DNA from: Deltaproteobacteria bacterium
GTDB taxonomy: Bacteria; Myxococcota_A; UBA9160; UBA6930
Direction of reading: 5' to 3'
Length of the DNA stretch: 64,000 nt
NCBI GenBank assembly: GCA_028817435.1
Contig: JAPPPQ010000051.1
Span: forward strand, 62,001 to 126,000
Shown here: in pieces, positions 24,001 to 32,351 of the stretch
Numbering within the stretch: the first letter of the stretch is position 1
How the letters are laid out: the number at the start of each line of letters is the position of its first letter
Notes under the pieces: generated by a model
The model's input: only the letters and a program-made list of their open reading frames with translations
Database searches by the model: none
Told to the model about the DNA's origin: nothing
Program-made: the position numbers and the translations under genes

Positions 24001-24452
24001 GCGCGCCGGAAATCGCCGTCCGCGTGATGCGGCTGGCAACGGCGGCGGATCTGCCGCTGCCCCGCTACCACAGCGGCGGCGCGGCGGGGCTCGACCTGCG
24101 CGCGGCGCTGGCGGAAGAGCTGGTGCTGCCGCCGGGGAGGCGGGCGCTCGTGCCCACGGGGCTGCGGCTGGCCGTGCCCGCGGGCTACGAGGCGCAGCTG
24201 CGCCCGCGCAGCGGACTGGCCCGGCGCGGCCTGCTGCTGCCCAACGCCCCGGCTACGATAGACTCCGATTACCGCGGAGAGCTGCAGGTGCTCGTCTGGA
24301 ATGCAGGCGATGCGCCCCATGCAATCCGCCGGGGGGACCGCATCGCCCAGCTCGTGCTGGCGCCGGTTGCGCGCATTGCCTGGCGGGAATGCGGCGAGTT
24401 GCCGGAAACGCCGCGCGGCGCGGGGGGCTTTGGTTCGACGGGGGAGCGATGA
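23997..24452 (+). CDS. dut: dUTP diphosphatase
   Basis: Trimeric dUTPase converts dUTP to dUMP and PPi. All five motifs are present: AGLDLRA (1), PRSGLA (2), [10 protein letters not shown] (3), [10 protein letters not shown] (4) and [10 protein letters not shown] (5). The protein is 151 aa, the normal size. The GTG start overlaps the pnp stop and the stop overlaps the cdsA ATG, so translation is probably coupled across all three genes. Confidence 0.95.
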   Translation: MSAPEIAVRVMRLATAADLPLPRYHSGGAAGLDLRAALAEELVLPPGRRALVPTGLRLAVPAGYEAQLRPRSGLARRGLLLPNAPATIDSDYRGELQVLVWNAGDAPHAIRRGDRIAQLVLAPVARIAWRECGELPETPRGAGGFGSTGER

Positions 24453-25396
24453 ACCGGGAAGCGGAGTCCGGCGCACCGCGCGCCGTCTCCAGTGCGGCCA
24501 TGCAGCACAATCTGAATCTGCGGCTGCTCACCGCCGCGGTGCTGATCCCCATCGTCTGCTGGGCCATTTGGCAGGGCGGGCTGGCCCTCGTGGTGGTGGT
24601 AACGGCGATTACGCTGATCGGGGTGGACGAGTTCTACCGCCTGATCGAGGCGAAGGGGGCCGCGCCGCTTCGCAGCTTCGGCTACGCCGCCGCCGGGGCG
24701 CTACCGCTGCTGGTGCACATCGGCGGCCATTATCCGGCGACGGTGCTGCTCTCGGCGGCGCTGCTCTGCCTGCTGGTGGCGCAGCTCGGCAAGGCGCAAA
24801 TTTCCGAATCGCTGGCGAGCATTTCCGGCGCGTTCTTCGGCATTTTCTATGTGGGCTGGCTGCTCTCGCACGCCGTGGCGCTGCGCGATTTTCACGAAGT
24901 GGCGGTCCGCTGGGGCGAGACGGTGGCGGCGGGGTTGCACCCGCAGGTGGGCGGCTACTACCTGTTTTTCGCCATCGCCGTGGTGGTGGGCGGCGACGCC
25001 GGCGCTTACTTTGTGGGCCGCGCCTACGGCCGCCGCAAGCTCGCTCCCCAGGTAAGTCCGGGCAAAACCGTGGAGGGCGCGCTGGGCGCAGTGCTGGCCG
25101 GCGCGCTGGTGGGCCTCGGCTGCAAGCTCGCCTTTTTGATCTGGGCGCCGGGGCTGGCAGAGCGCCCGGGCTGGTTCCTGACTCTGCTGCTGGCCATGCT
25201 GCTGTCCGTCGCCGGCATTCTCGGCGACTTGGTGGAATCGCTGCTGAAGCGCGACGCCCGGGTGAAAGACTCGGGCAGCCTGCTGCCCGGCACCGGCGGC
25301 GTGCTGGACCGCATTGATTCGAGTCTGATCGCCATTCCCGTGCTGCATCACCTGTTGCTGCTGTGGTTCTACGCGCAGGCGCGGGCGGGGGGCTGA
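24449..25396 (+). CDS. cdsA: Phosphatidate cytidylyltransferase
   Basis: CdsA makes CDP-diacylglycerol from phosphatidate and CTP in the inner membrane. The C-terminal signature is intact ([20 protein letters not shown], then VLDRIDS), and at least seven hydrophobic segments span the 315 aa. The ATG at 24449 overlaps the dut stop; the track ORF begins earlier in the pnp/dut region. Together with pgsA (28518) this window holds two consecutive steps of phosphatidylglycerol synthesis. Confidence 0.93.
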   Translation: MNREAESGAPRAVSSAAMQHNLNLRLLTAAVLIPIVCWAIWQGGLALVVVVTAITLIGVDEFYRLIEAKGAAPLRSFGYAAAGALPLLVHIGGHYPATVLLSAALLCLLVAQLGKAQISESLASISGAFFGIFYVGWLLSHAVALRDFHEVAVRWGETVAAGLHPQVGGYYLFFAIAVVVGGDAGAYFVGRAYGRRKLAPQVSPGKTVEGALGAVLAGALVGLGCKLAFLIWAPGLAERPGWFLTLLLAMLLSVAGILGDLVESLLKRDARVKDSGSLLPGTGGVLDRIDSSLIAIPVLHHLLLLWFYAQARAGG

Positions 25397-25399
25397 GCC

Positions 25400-26869
25400 G
25401 TGCCCGAAAGCCGCGCAGCAGGCCGCATGGACCGGCCCGGCCAGCCGGACCGGCCGCGCGAAGCCTGCGGCGTGATGGGCGTGCACGGCCACCCCGAGGC
25501 CGCCAACATCGCCTACCTGGGACTCTACGCCCTGCAGCACCGGGGGCAGGAGAGCGCGGGCATTTGCTCCCGGGGGGGCAGGGAGGGCGAGCAGTTTGTG
25601 CACCGGGGCATGGGGCTGGTCTCCGATGTCTTCGGCGAGCAGAGCATTGCCAAACTGCGCGGGCGCCACGCCGTGGGCCATGTGCGCTACTCCACCTCGG
25701 GCGACAGCACGCTGCGCAACGCGCAGCCCTTCTGCGCCAACACCGACGCCGGCCCCGTGGCGCTGGCGCACAACGGCAACCTGGTAAACGCCGCGCGGGT
25801 GCGCGACGAGCTAGAGGGCCGCGGCGCAATCTTCGCCACCACCAGTGACAGCGAGGTCATCGTGCACCTGCTGGCGCGCTCGCGGCAGCCCACGCTGGAA
25901 GACAGGCTGGTAGATGCGCTCTCGCGGCTGAAGGGCGCTTACAGTTTGGTCATGCAGACCCGCGATGCGCTGGTGGCGGTGCGCGATCCCCACGGCTTCC
26001 GCCCCCTGGTGCTGGGGCAACTGGACGGCGCATGGGTGGTGGCCAGCGAAACCTGCGCCCTCGATCTGATCGGCGCCGCCGTCGAGCGCCACATTGCGCC
26101 CGGCGAAATGGTGGTGATCCGGCGCGGAAAGCTGGGCGCGCTGCAGCCCTTTCCGCGCGCAGACTGCGGGGCATTTTGCATCTTCGAATACATTTACTTC
26201 GCGCGCCCGGATTCCAATTTGCCGGGCGGCAATGTCTATGCCTTCCGCAAGGAACTGGGGCGGCGGCTGGCGCGGGAGCACCCGGCGCCGGCCGATGTGG
26301 TGATTCCGCTGCTCGATTCCGGCAACGCCGCCGCGCTGGGCTACGCCGAAGAGCTCGGCGTTCCCTACGATACGGGCATTATCCGCAATCACTTTGTGGG
26401 CCGCACTTTCATCGAGCCCGCGCAGACCATCCGCAACTTCGGCGTGAAGATCAAGCACAACGCGATTCCCGGCGTCATTTCCGGCAAGCGGGTGGTGCTG
26501 GTGGATGACTCGATTGTGCGCGGCACCAGCATCATGAAAATCTCGAATATGCTGCGCGCCGCCGGCGCGCGCGAGGTGCATGTGCGCATTTCTGCGCCGC
26601 CCACCACCCGCCCCTGCCATTACGGCATTGATATGCCCACCCGGCAAGAACTGATTGCGGCAGACCTTCCGGTGCCGGAGATTTGCGCTTCCATCGGCGC
26701 GGACAGCCTGGGCTATCTCTCGCTTGCGGGGCTGCGCGACGCCGGCGGGCGCGGCCACTGCGACGCCTGCTTCTCCGGCGAATACCCCGTTCCCATCACC
26801 GCCGATTCTTCCCCGCCGCAGATTTCGCTGTTGCGCGAATCCAGCGCGGCGGCCGCCGCCGAGGGTTAG
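25400..26869 (+). CDS. purF: Amidophosphoribosyltransferase
   Basis: PurF catalyses the first committed step of purine synthesis, PRPP plus glutamine to phosphoribosylamine. The class II glutaminase domain has the nucleophilic Cys in EACGVMGVHG, exposed after removal of a short propeptide, and HRGQESAGI. The PRTase domain shows the PRPP loop VVLVDDSIVRGTS. Cysteines near the C-terminus (CHYGIDMPTR and CDACFSGEYP) match the Bacillus-type Fe-S enzyme. The GTG at 25400 is 3 bp after cdsA; ATG 25427 is an alternative. Its last 4 bp overlap the convergent nadB stop. Confidence 0.95.
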   Translation: MPESRAAGRMDRPGQPDRPREACGVMGVHGHPEAANIAYLGLYALQHRGQESAGICSRGGREGEQFVHRGMGLVSDVFGEQSIAKLRGRHAVGHVRYSTSGDSTLRNAQPFCANTDAGPVALAHNGNLVNAARVRDELEGRGAIFATTSDSEVIVHLLARSRQPTLEDRLVDALSRLKGAYSLVMQTRDALVAVRDPHGFRPLVLGQLDGAWVVASETCALDLIGAAVERHIAPGEMVVIRRGKLGALQPFPRADCGAFCIFEYIYFARPDSNLPGGNVYAFRKELGRRLAREHPAPADVVIPLLDSGNAAALGYAEELGVPYDTGIIRNHFVGRTFIEPAQTIRNFGVKIKHNAIPGVISGKRVVLVDDSIVRGTSIMKISNMLRAAGAREVHVRISAPPTTRPCHYGIDMPTRQELIAADLPVPEICASIGADSLGYLSLAGLRDAGGRGHCDACFSGEYPVPITADSSPPQISLLRESSAAAAAEG

Positions 26870-28491
26870 TTGCCGGGGCGGGGTTCGGAGGATTTTCGCA
26901 GCAAAGTGTCGCGGCAAAAGTTCGCGTCGTCGCGCTGCGGGTGATCCAGGTTGTAATGCAGGCCGCGGCTCTCCCGGCGCTGCATGGCGCCCTCAATGGT
27001 GAGCCGGGCCACCAGCGCCAGGTTGCGCAACTCAATCAGCCCAGGGGCCAGGCGGAAGTTCCAGTAGTATTCGTCAATCTCGCCGCGCAGCGCCAGCGCG
27101 CGGCGGCGGGCGCGGGCCAGCCGCTTGTCCGAGCGCACAATGCCCACATAGTTCCACATGAAGCGGCGAATCTCGTCCCAGTTCTGCGTAATCACCACCG
27201 CTTCCGAAGGCTCTTCGGCGTCTCCGTCGCGCCAGGGCTCGATGTTCTGCGGGGGCGGCGGCAGTTCGGGCAGCCGCGCGCAGGCTTCGCGCGCCGCGGC
27301 TTCGGCGAAGACCACGCCTTCCAGCAGCGAGTTCGAGGCCAGCCGGTTTGCGCCGTGCAGCCCGCTGCAAGTGACCTCGCCGGCGGCGAAGAGATTTTCA
27401 ATATCGGTTTCGCCGCAGAGATTGGTCACCACGCCGCCGCAGCAGTAATGCGCCGCCGGTACCACCGGGACGGGCTCGCGCGCCATATCGAAGCCGAGCT
27501 CCAGGCAGCGCCGGTAAATGTTGGGAAAGCGCTGCTGCAGAAAATCTGCGCCGCGCGCGCGAATGTCGAGAAACACCGCATCCGCCCCGGATTGCTTCAG
27601 CTCTGTGTCAATGGCGCGGGCTACGATGTCGCGCGGCGCGAGATCGGCCATGGGGTGGTAGCGCGCCATGAACGCTTCGCCCAAGGCAGAGCGCAGCACG
27701 CCGCCCTCGCCGCGCACGGCCTCGCTGATCAAAAAAGACTTGGCCTGCGGATGGTAGAGGCAGGTGGGGTGAAACTGGAAGAACTCCATGTTCGCCAGCG
27801 TGGCGCCGGCGCGATAGGCCATGGCAATGCCGTCGCCGGAGGCGATATCCGGGTTGCTGGTGTAGAGATAGACCTTGCCCGCGCCGCCGGTGGCCAGAAA
27901 AGTGATGCGCGCGCGGAAGCGGTGCACCGCGCCGCGCCGGGAATCCAGCACATAAGCGCCCAGGGCGCGGTTCGCGCCGGGCTGCCCGGCCCGCGCCGAG
28001 GTGAGCAGATCCACGGCGTAGTGATTCTCCAGCAGCGCCACATTCGGGTGGGCGCGGATGCGGGCGAGCAGCGCCCGCTCAATTTCGCGCCCCGTGGCGT
28101 CCCGGTTGTGCAGCACGCGGCGCTGGCTGTGGCCGCCCTCGCGCCCCAGCGCAAAGCCGCCGCCGGCCTCCAGGTCGAATTCCACGCCGAGCTTGCGCAG
28201 CGCCTCGATGGTGTGCGCGCCGCGCTCCACCACAAAGCGCACCACCTCTTCGCGGCACAACCCGGCCCCCGCCTCCAGGGTGTCGCGCAGGTGCGCCTCC
28301 ACCGAATCGCTGCCGGCCACCGCCGCCGCCACGCCGCCCTGCGCGAAGTTGGTGGCCGAATCTGCCGCGCGCTTCTTGGTAATTACCGCCACGCGGCCAT
28401 GCTCCGCCGCCTGCAGCGCAAAGAAGAGCCCGGCGATGCCGCTTCCCAGCACCAGGAAATCAACCTCGCGCGGATGCGGCCCCGGCGGCAT
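26866..28491 (-). CDS. nadB: L-aspartate oxidase
   Basis: NadB oxidises aspartate to iminoaspartate for NAD synthesis. The FAD-binding GSGIAGLFFALQAAEHG is at the N-terminus. The flavoprotein motifs NFAQGGVAAA, FLATGGAGKVYLYTSNP, VPAAHYCCGGV and GEVTCSGLHGANRLASNSLLE follow in order. Arg/His residues of the succinate-dehydrogenase-like active site are in place. Length 541 aa is normal. It is convergent with purF (4-bp overlap) and divergent from pgsA with 26 bp between starts. Confidence 0.95.
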   Translation of the reverse strand: MPPGPHPREVDFLVLGSGIAGLFFALQAAEHGRVAVITKKRAADSATNFAQGGVAAAVAGSDSVEAHLRDTLEAGAGLCREEVVRFVVERGAHTIEALRKLGVEFDLEAGGGFALGREGGHSQRRVLHNRDATGREIERALLARIRAHPNVALLENHYAVDLLTSARAGQPGANRALGAYVLDSRRGAVHRFRARITFLATGGAGKVYLYTSNPDIASGDGIAMAYRAGATLANMEFFQFHPTCLYHPQAKSFLISEAVRGEGGVLRSALGEAFMARYHPMADLAPRDIVARAIDTELKQSGADAVFLDIRARGADFLQQRFPNIYRRCLELGFDMAREPVPVVPAAHYCCGGVVTNLCGETDIENLFAAGEVTCSGLHGANRLASNSLLEGVVFAEAAAREACARLPELPPPPQNIEPWRDGDAEEPSEAVVITQNWDEIRRFMWNYVGIVRSDKRLARARRRALALRGEIDEYYWNFRLAPGLIELRNLALVARLTIEGAMQRRESRGLHYNLDHPQRDDANFCRDTLLRKSSEPRPGN

Positions 28492-28517
28492 GGCGCAAAT
28501 CTAGCTATTGTCCGCCC

Positions 28518-29153
28518 GTGGCGGCCATCGAGCGATTCTGGAATTTGCCCAACACCATCACCATGGTGCGCCTGGTGGTGGTGCCGCTGCTGCTCGGCTT
28601 TCCGCTCTACGCGGGCTGGCGGGGCAGCCTGGTGGTGGGCTGCCTGTATGTGGTGGCGGCCTTCGGCGATATGGTGGACGGCTGGGCCGCCCGGCGCGGG
28701 CAGCAGGTTACGCGCATTGGCAAGCTGCTCGACCCGCTGGCCGACAAGCTCATCGTCTCCACCGCCCTGATCGTCCTGCTCAACATGGGGCGCATTCCCT
28801 CCGAGGGCTGGGCGGGGGTCGGCGGCCTGACCATGGTGGTGGTGGTGGTGGGGCGCGAGCTGGCCGTGACCGGGCTGCGCGGCATTGCCTCGGCGGGCGG
28901 GCAGGTCATGGCCGCGCGCCCCGCCGGCAAAATCAAGACGGCGAGCCAGAACATCGCCCTGGGCTTTTTGCTCTTTCACCACGACACCCTGGAGCGCCTG
29001 TGCCGCCTGGCGCTGCCCGGCGACTGGCCCTGGCCCCTGCCGAACAACCACGAAATCGGCCTGCTGCTGCTGGCGCTGGCGGCGGGGCTGGCCCTGTGGT
29101 CCGGCTATGTGTATTTCGCCGATTACTTCCGGGCCGGGCGCGCGGCGGGCTAG
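28518..29153 (+). CDS. pgsA: CDP-diacylglycerol-glycerol-3-phosphate 3-phosphatidyltransferase
   Basis: PgsA makes phosphatidylglycerol phosphate in the inner membrane. The CDP-alcohol phosphotransferase signature is complete (DMVDGWAARR, 8 residues, GKLLDPLADK). NLPNTITMVRLVVVPLL at the N-terminus is typical, and about five membrane segments are seen. The start is GTG at 28518. The Trp-rich C-terminal half (DWPWPLPNN) is somewhat longer than in E. coli (211 aa). Confidence 0.93.
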   Translation: MAAIERFWNLPNTITMVRLVVVPLLLGFPLYAGWRGSLVVGCLYVVAAFGDMVDGWAARRGQQVTRIGKLLDPLADKLIVSTALIVLLNMGRIPSEGWAGVGGLTMVVVVVGRELAVTGLRGIASAGGQVMAARPAGKIKTASQNIALGFLLFHHDTLERLCRLALPGDWPWPLPNNHEIGLLLLALAAGLALWSGYVYFADYFRAGRAAG

Positions 29154-29179
29154 CCCCGCCTGCGGCAGCCCCTGCGGGG

Positions 29180-29208
29180 TGGACTTGCGCGCGGGGCTGG
29201 CGTAGAGT
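29180..29208 (+). promoter_or_regulatory. Candidate tRNA-Gly promoter
   Basis: TGGACT and TAGAGT, each 4-5 of 6 to consensus, are separated by 17 bp. The predicted transcription start falls about 5 bp before the mature tRNA-Gly 5' end. A GC hairpin (CCCCGC with GCGGGG) just before it could end pgsA transcription, although no T-run follows. Confidence 0.4.
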
Positions 29209-29218
29209 CCGGGGCAGG

Positions 29219-29294
29219 GCACGAGTAGCTCAGTTGGTAGAGCACCACGTTGCCAACGTGGATGTCGCCGGTTCGAGTCCGGTCTCGTGCTCCA
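29219..29294 (+). tRNA. tRNA-Gly (GCC)
   Basis: The acceptor GCACGAG pairs with CTCGTGC, the D-arm is AGCTCAGTTGGTAGAGC, and the anticodon arm CCACG-TTGCCAA-CGTGG gives anticodon GCC. The T-arm is GCCGG-TTCGAGT-CCGGT (the last pair is G-U). The discriminator base is U and CCA is encoded. The accessory HigBA module lies immediately downstream, a common situation at tRNA insertion sites, but I found no duplicated 3'-end att sequence nearby. Confidence 0.95.
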
Positions 29295-29343
29295 AACCAT
29301 TTTCTTTGCCCCGCCTTGGCAGGGCAAGCCGATTTCCGGCCTC

Positions 29344-29712
29344 TCAGGCCCGCGCAGTGGCGAGCCGCGCCCCCTCGCGCAACCTGCGCCGCTCCACTGC
29401 CGTCATGCGCCGCTTCTCCCGCTGCAACGCCCGGCGCGCGTGCCAGACATCGTGCGAAACCTGCATATTCAGCCAGACCTCCGGCCCGTTGCCAAAGAAT
29501 TCGCCGAGGCGCACCGCCATCTTCGGCGTGACGGGCCGCTCCGCAGCCAGAATGCGGTGCAGATTCTGCCGGGAAGTCCCGAGCCGCCGCGCCGTTTCGC
29601 TCACGCTCAGCCCCGCCTCCGGCAGCAAAATCTCCCGCAACAAAGTGCCCGGATGCGTCGGTTCGCGCTTCCGCTCGGGCCGATTCACCAACTTCGCTCG
29701 TGTGGTGGCCAT
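29344..29712 (-). CDS. higA: HigA-type antitoxin (XRE helix-turn-helix)
   Basis: The protein (122 aa) has the HigA pattern: HPGTLLREILLPEAGLSVSE, then TARRLGTSRQNLHRILAAERPVTPKMAVRLGEFFGNGPEVWLNMQ as helix-turn-helix and dimerisation motifs. HigA proteins neutralise HigB and repress the operon. The ATG at 29712 lies 20 bp after higB; the track ORF extends upstream in frame through higB. The C-terminus is Arg-rich and longer than in most HigAs. Gene order toxin-antitoxin is typical of higBA. Confidence 0.88.
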   Translation of the reverse strand: MATTRAKLVNRPERKREPTHPGTLLREILLPEAGLSVSETARRLGTSRQNLHRILAAERPVTPKMAVRLGEFFGNGPEVWLNMQVSHDVWHARRALQREKRRMTAVERRRLREGARLATARA

Positions 29713-29732
29713 GGTATTGCTCCTTTGGATTT

Positions 29733-30020
29733 TCAGTGCTCTTGCTCCAAGTTCACATCGCGCGCACCGCCTGCTTCCATATCCCAAGTGAAGGTGATGC
29801 GCCAAGGCCCATTCACATCCACCCCGTAGGTGCCGCTCCTGTCGCCCTTGTAGGAGTGGAATCGCCATCCTCGCCTCACGCGCATTGCCAAGGGATGGGT
29901 GACGGAGTCCAGAAAGTCGAGAATGGCCGTGCACCGCTTCCTGAGCGTGCTCGGAACTCTCGAAGAGTTTCCCGTTGCGAACAATTCCCTGAGCCCCTTG
30001 TGCTTGAAATGCTGGATCAC
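29733..30020 (-). CDS. higB: HigB-type ribosome-dependent mRNA endonuclease toxin
   Basis: HigB belongs to the RelE superfamily and cleaves mRNA in the ribosomal A site. Family motifs are clear: IQHFKHKGLRELFATG at the N-terminus, then LAMRVRRGWRFHSYKGDRSGTYGVDVNGPWRITFTW. I chose the GTG at 30020, which has GGAGG 11 bp upstream and gives 95 aa aligning with the usual HigB start; the track start at 30038 adds six residues. The gene is less GC-rich than the surroundings. Confidence 0.88.
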   Translation of the reverse strand: MIQHFKHKGLRELFATGNSSRVPSTLRKRCTAILDFLDSVTHPLAMRVRRGWRFHSYKGDRSGTYGVDVNGPWRITFTWDMEAGGARDVNLEQEH

Positions 30021-30055
30021 GGCCTGCTCTGCCTCCACCCCGCCTTGGATGGCAA

Positions 30056-30084
30056 AATCTAGTGCACGCCAAAGCGCCTGTCAA
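30056..30084 (-). promoter_or_regulatory. higBA promoter
   Basis: On the minus strand a perfect -35 TTGACA and a -10 TAGATT (4 of 6) are separated by exactly 17 bp, ending 36 bp before the higB start. This is among the strongest sigma-70-like promoters in the window and contrasts with the GC-rich promoters of the core genes. Confidence 0.65.
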
Positions 30085-30097
30085 CTACCAGTTGACA
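30079..30097. promoter_or_regulatory. Palindromic operator of higBA
   Basis: TGTCAACT-ACC-AGTTGACA is a perfect 8-bp inverted repeat with a 3-bp spacer and overlaps the -35 box of the higBA promoter. HigA-family antitoxins bind such palindromes, so this is the likely autoregulatory site. A further half-site (AGTTGACA) lies about 40 bp away at 30136-30143. Confidence 0.65.
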
Positions 30098-30230
30098 TTT
30101 TTGCCTCTCTCTCCCCAGGGGGAGCGCGGATAGCGAAGTTGACATTCTGGGGAATATCGCCAGTGATCTGCGCAGCGCGGACGGCATTCAACTTGCTGGT
30201 CACCACGCCCAGCACATGGCCAGATCTGTC
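30081..30230 (-). pseudogene. 3' remnant of a trypsin-like serine protease gene
   Basis: Between higB and the secreted protein, the minus strand encodes HVLGVVTSKLNAVRAAQITG, then DIPQNVNFAIRA, and runs into a stop inside the higBA operator. This matches the end of S1-type (HtrA-like/trypsin-like) peptidase domains, where a G-V-V-x-K-L-N ... PQNVNFAI block is characteristic. The upstream reading frame is closed by a TGA after only about 15 further residues and no catalytic Ser/His region remains. It is best explained as a gene fragment left by rearrangement or by insertion of the TA module. Confidence 0.6.
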
Positions 30231-30294
30231 TCAACGCGCCCTGCGTCCTACGCCTTTCCGCGCTGCCGCTGGGTGCAGCCGGCGGGCGGCGGCT

Positions 30295-30699
30295 TCAGTT
30301 GCCCCGTTTGTTGGCGGCCTTGTATTCGCGCACCACCTGGTTGAAACGGTCGCCGGCGGCGTGCATGGCGTCGGCCATGTGGTTGTGGTGGCGAATCACG
30401 GCCATGCGATCCTCATCGCTGATCTCGCCGCCGCGGGATGCCTCCCACTTGTCCAGACAGGTGAAGAATTCCTCGCCGCCGGCCACGAACGCCTTGACCG
30501 CCTTTTGTGCGGCCAGCACATCCGCCTTGGCGGCGCTTGCGCCGTCCGCGGGAATTGCCGGATCGGCGGGGGCGGTGCAGCCGCCGGGGGGCGGGCCCAG
30601 GGGCTTCGCTTCGTCCTCGTGGTGCGCGGCCAGCGCGGGAAGCGCTGCGGCCCAAAGCAGGGCGAGCAGAGCGGCGGGAAGGGGCGTCGGGCGTGCCAT
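30295..30699 (-). CDS. Small secreted protein of unknown function
   Basis: I do not recognise this 134-aa protein. It has a signal peptide (LPAALLALLWAAALPALAA) and a mature region with a Pro/Ala-rich segment, two Cys (PPPGGCTAPA and FFTCLDKWEA) that could form a disulfide, and a charged helical C-terminus (MAVIRHHNHMADAMHAAGDR). The ATG at 30699 has GGGAG 8 bp upstream; the track start is a TTG 15 bp further. It probably acts in the periplasm. It is separated from the SDR operon by 57 bp. Confidence 0.65.
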   Translation of the reverse strand: MARPTPLPAALLALLWAAALPALAAHHEDEAKPLGPPPGGCTAPADPAIPADGASAAKADVLAAQKAVKAFVAGGEEFFTCLDKWEASRGGEISDEDRMAVIRHHNHMADAMHAAGDRFNQVVREYKAANKRGN

Positions 30700-30756
30700 G
30701 GTGGTTTCTCCCAAAGTTGGGGGTTGAAAATGCCGCGGAGCCGGCAGTGTAGCCCG

Positions 30757-31548
30757 CTACTCGAAGGCCCGCGGAAGCTGCATATTCAGCATCACCTGGC
30801 CGCCGGCCACGCCGACAATTTCGCCGGTTACATAAGAGGCGGCGGGAGAGGCCAGGTAGGTGGCGCAGGCCGCCACATCCTCCACCTCGCCCAGGCGGCC
30901 CAGCGGCGTGAGCCGCAGCATGGCGGCTTCCACCTCCGGCGTGAGCACGGTTTCCAGCCCCTGGGTGCGGGTTGCGCCCACGGCAATGGCGTTGACGCGC
31001 ACCAGCGGCGCGAAATCCTGCGCCAGCTCGCGCGTCATAAAGTCCATAGCGGCCTTCGCCGTTCCGTAGGCGGCAAAGCCCGCGCCGGGAAAGCGCCCCG
31101 CCGCCGAGGAAATGTTGATTACCGCGCCGCGCCCCGCGCTTTCCACCATGCGCGGCGCAGCCAGGCGGGTCATGGCAAAGGCCGTGCCCGCGTTGAAGCG
31201 CAGGGCGGTGTCGAAATCCGCATCGCTGGTTTGCAGCGCGGGCTTCGGCGGCGAGCCGCCGGCGTTGTTCACCAGAATGTCGAGCCTGCCGAACTCTTCC
31301 ACCGCCGCGCGCACCAGGTTCTCGCGCTCCGCCGCCTGCATCACATCGCAGCGCAGCGCCAGTGCGCGCCGGCCGCGCGCGCGCACCTCGGCTGCGCTGC
31401 GCTCAATTTCAGATTGCGTGCGCGCGGCGCAGATCACATCTGCGCCGGCTTCGGCAAAGGCCCGCGCAATGCCCGCGCCAATGCCGCGCCCTGCGCCGGT
31501 CACAATGGCCACGCGCCCTGCCAGCGAAAAGCGCTCCAGAATCTTCAC
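30757..31548 (-). CDS. Short-chain dehydrogenase/reductase
   Basis: A classical SDR of 263 aa. The NAD(P)-binding TGAGRGIGAGIA is near the N-terminus, followed by CDV, the NNAGG motif, the active-site Ser in INISSAAGR and YxxxK as YGTAKAAMDF. It resembles FabG/glucose-dehydrogenase-type oxidoreductases; the substrate cannot be told from sequence. The GTG at 31548 overlaps the stop of the DUF1295 gene (GTGA), so it is cotranscribed with that gene and the permease upstream. The 514-aa track ORF is a read-back into the other frame. Confidence 0.88.
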   Translation of the reverse strand: MKILERFSLAGRVAIVTGAGRGIGAGIARAFAEAGADVICAARTQSEIERSAAEVRARGRRALALRCDVMQAAERENLVRAAVEEFGRLDILVNNAGGSPPKPALQTSDADFDTALRFNAGTAFAMTRLAAPRMVESAGRGAVINISSAAGRFPGAGFAAYGTAKAAMDFMTRELAQDFAPLVRVNAIAVGATRTQGLETVLTPEVEAAMLRLTPLGRLGEVEDVAACATYLASPAASYVTGEIVGVAGGQVMLNMQLPRAFE

Positions 31549-32351
31549 TGCGCGCCCCCGCGCGGCGGGCCGGGGAAGAAGGCGTTGGTGCGCGCCTGGT
31601 AATCCGCATAGCCGGGGCGGCGGCGGCCGATAGAGCGCTCCAGCTTGGCCACGCCGGAAATGCGCAGCAGCAAAAATGTCATGAGCAGCGGGCCGAGCAG
31701 CGCCAGCCAGCGCCAGGGCACAGCCGCCGAAAGCGCCACCAGCCCCATGCCCCAGTGGACGCAAGCGTCGCCGAAGTAATTGGGATGGCGCGTGTAGCGC
31801 CACAGCCCGCTGCTCAAAACGCGCCCCGCGTTGGCCGGATCGGCGCGGAAGCGGCGGAGCTGCGCATCGCCCAGCGTTTCGAAGCCGAGCCCCAGCGCCC
31901 AGAGCGCAACGCCGAGCCCGTCCAGCCAGCCAAGCGCTGCCGCGCCGGCAAAGCCAATGCCAATTTGCAGCGGCAGCGATACCAGCCACATCAGCGTGCC
32001 TTGCAGCAAAAATACCGTGCCCAAACTTACCCACGGAAAGCGCGCGCCCCAGTAGCGGCGCATGGCCTGGTAGCGCGGGTCTTCGCCGCCGCCAAAGCTG
32101 CGGAGCAGCAGATAGACGCCGAGCCGCAGCCCCCAGGCGCAGGCCATGAACAGCAGCAAGCTTGCCCGCGCGCCGGGGGATTCGCCCGGCGCGGCGTTGG
32201 CGCTGGCCGTGAAAAAGGCCGCGGCGGCGGCAATGCCGAAGCCCGGCCCCCAGAAAATGTCCACGATGCTGGCGTCGCGCAGCCGCAGCGAAAGCAGCCA
32301 CAGCGCCAGCACGCAGACGGCGATGCAGAGTGCGGTGTTTGCGAAGATCAT
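31545..32351 (-). CDS. DUF1295 / steroid 5-alpha-reductase-like membrane protein
   Basis: The 268-aa protein has about six membrane segments. The C-terminal family signature reads GLWRYTRHPNYFGDACVHWG, followed by ISGVAKLERSIGRRRPGYADYQARTNAFFP, as in DUF1295 and isoprenylcysteine methyltransferase/steroid reductase-like proteins. The N-terminal VDIFWGPGFG is also diagnostic. The ATG at 32351 overlaps the stop of the upstream permease gene. With the SDR directly downstream, a two-step lipid or sterol-type reduction is plausible but inferred. Confidence 0.85.
   Translation of the reverse strand: MIFANTALCIAVCVLALWLLSLRLRDASIVDIFWGPGFGIAAAAAFFTASANAAPGESPGARASLLLFMACAWGLRLGVYLLLRSFGGGEDPRYQAMRRYWGARFPWVSLGTVFLLQGTLMWLVSLPLQIGIGFAGAAALGWLDGLGVALWALGLGFETLGDAQLRRFRADPANAGRVLSSGLWRYTRHPNYFGDACVHWGMGLVALSAAVPWRWLALLGPLLMTFLLLRISGVAKLERSIGRRRPGYADYQARTNAFFPGPPRGGAQ

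Noticed and set aside
29219-30300. Integrated element with tRNA-Gly attachment site
   Set aside because: No integrase and no duplicated tRNA 3' end were found, so only a general insertion hot spot can be argued.
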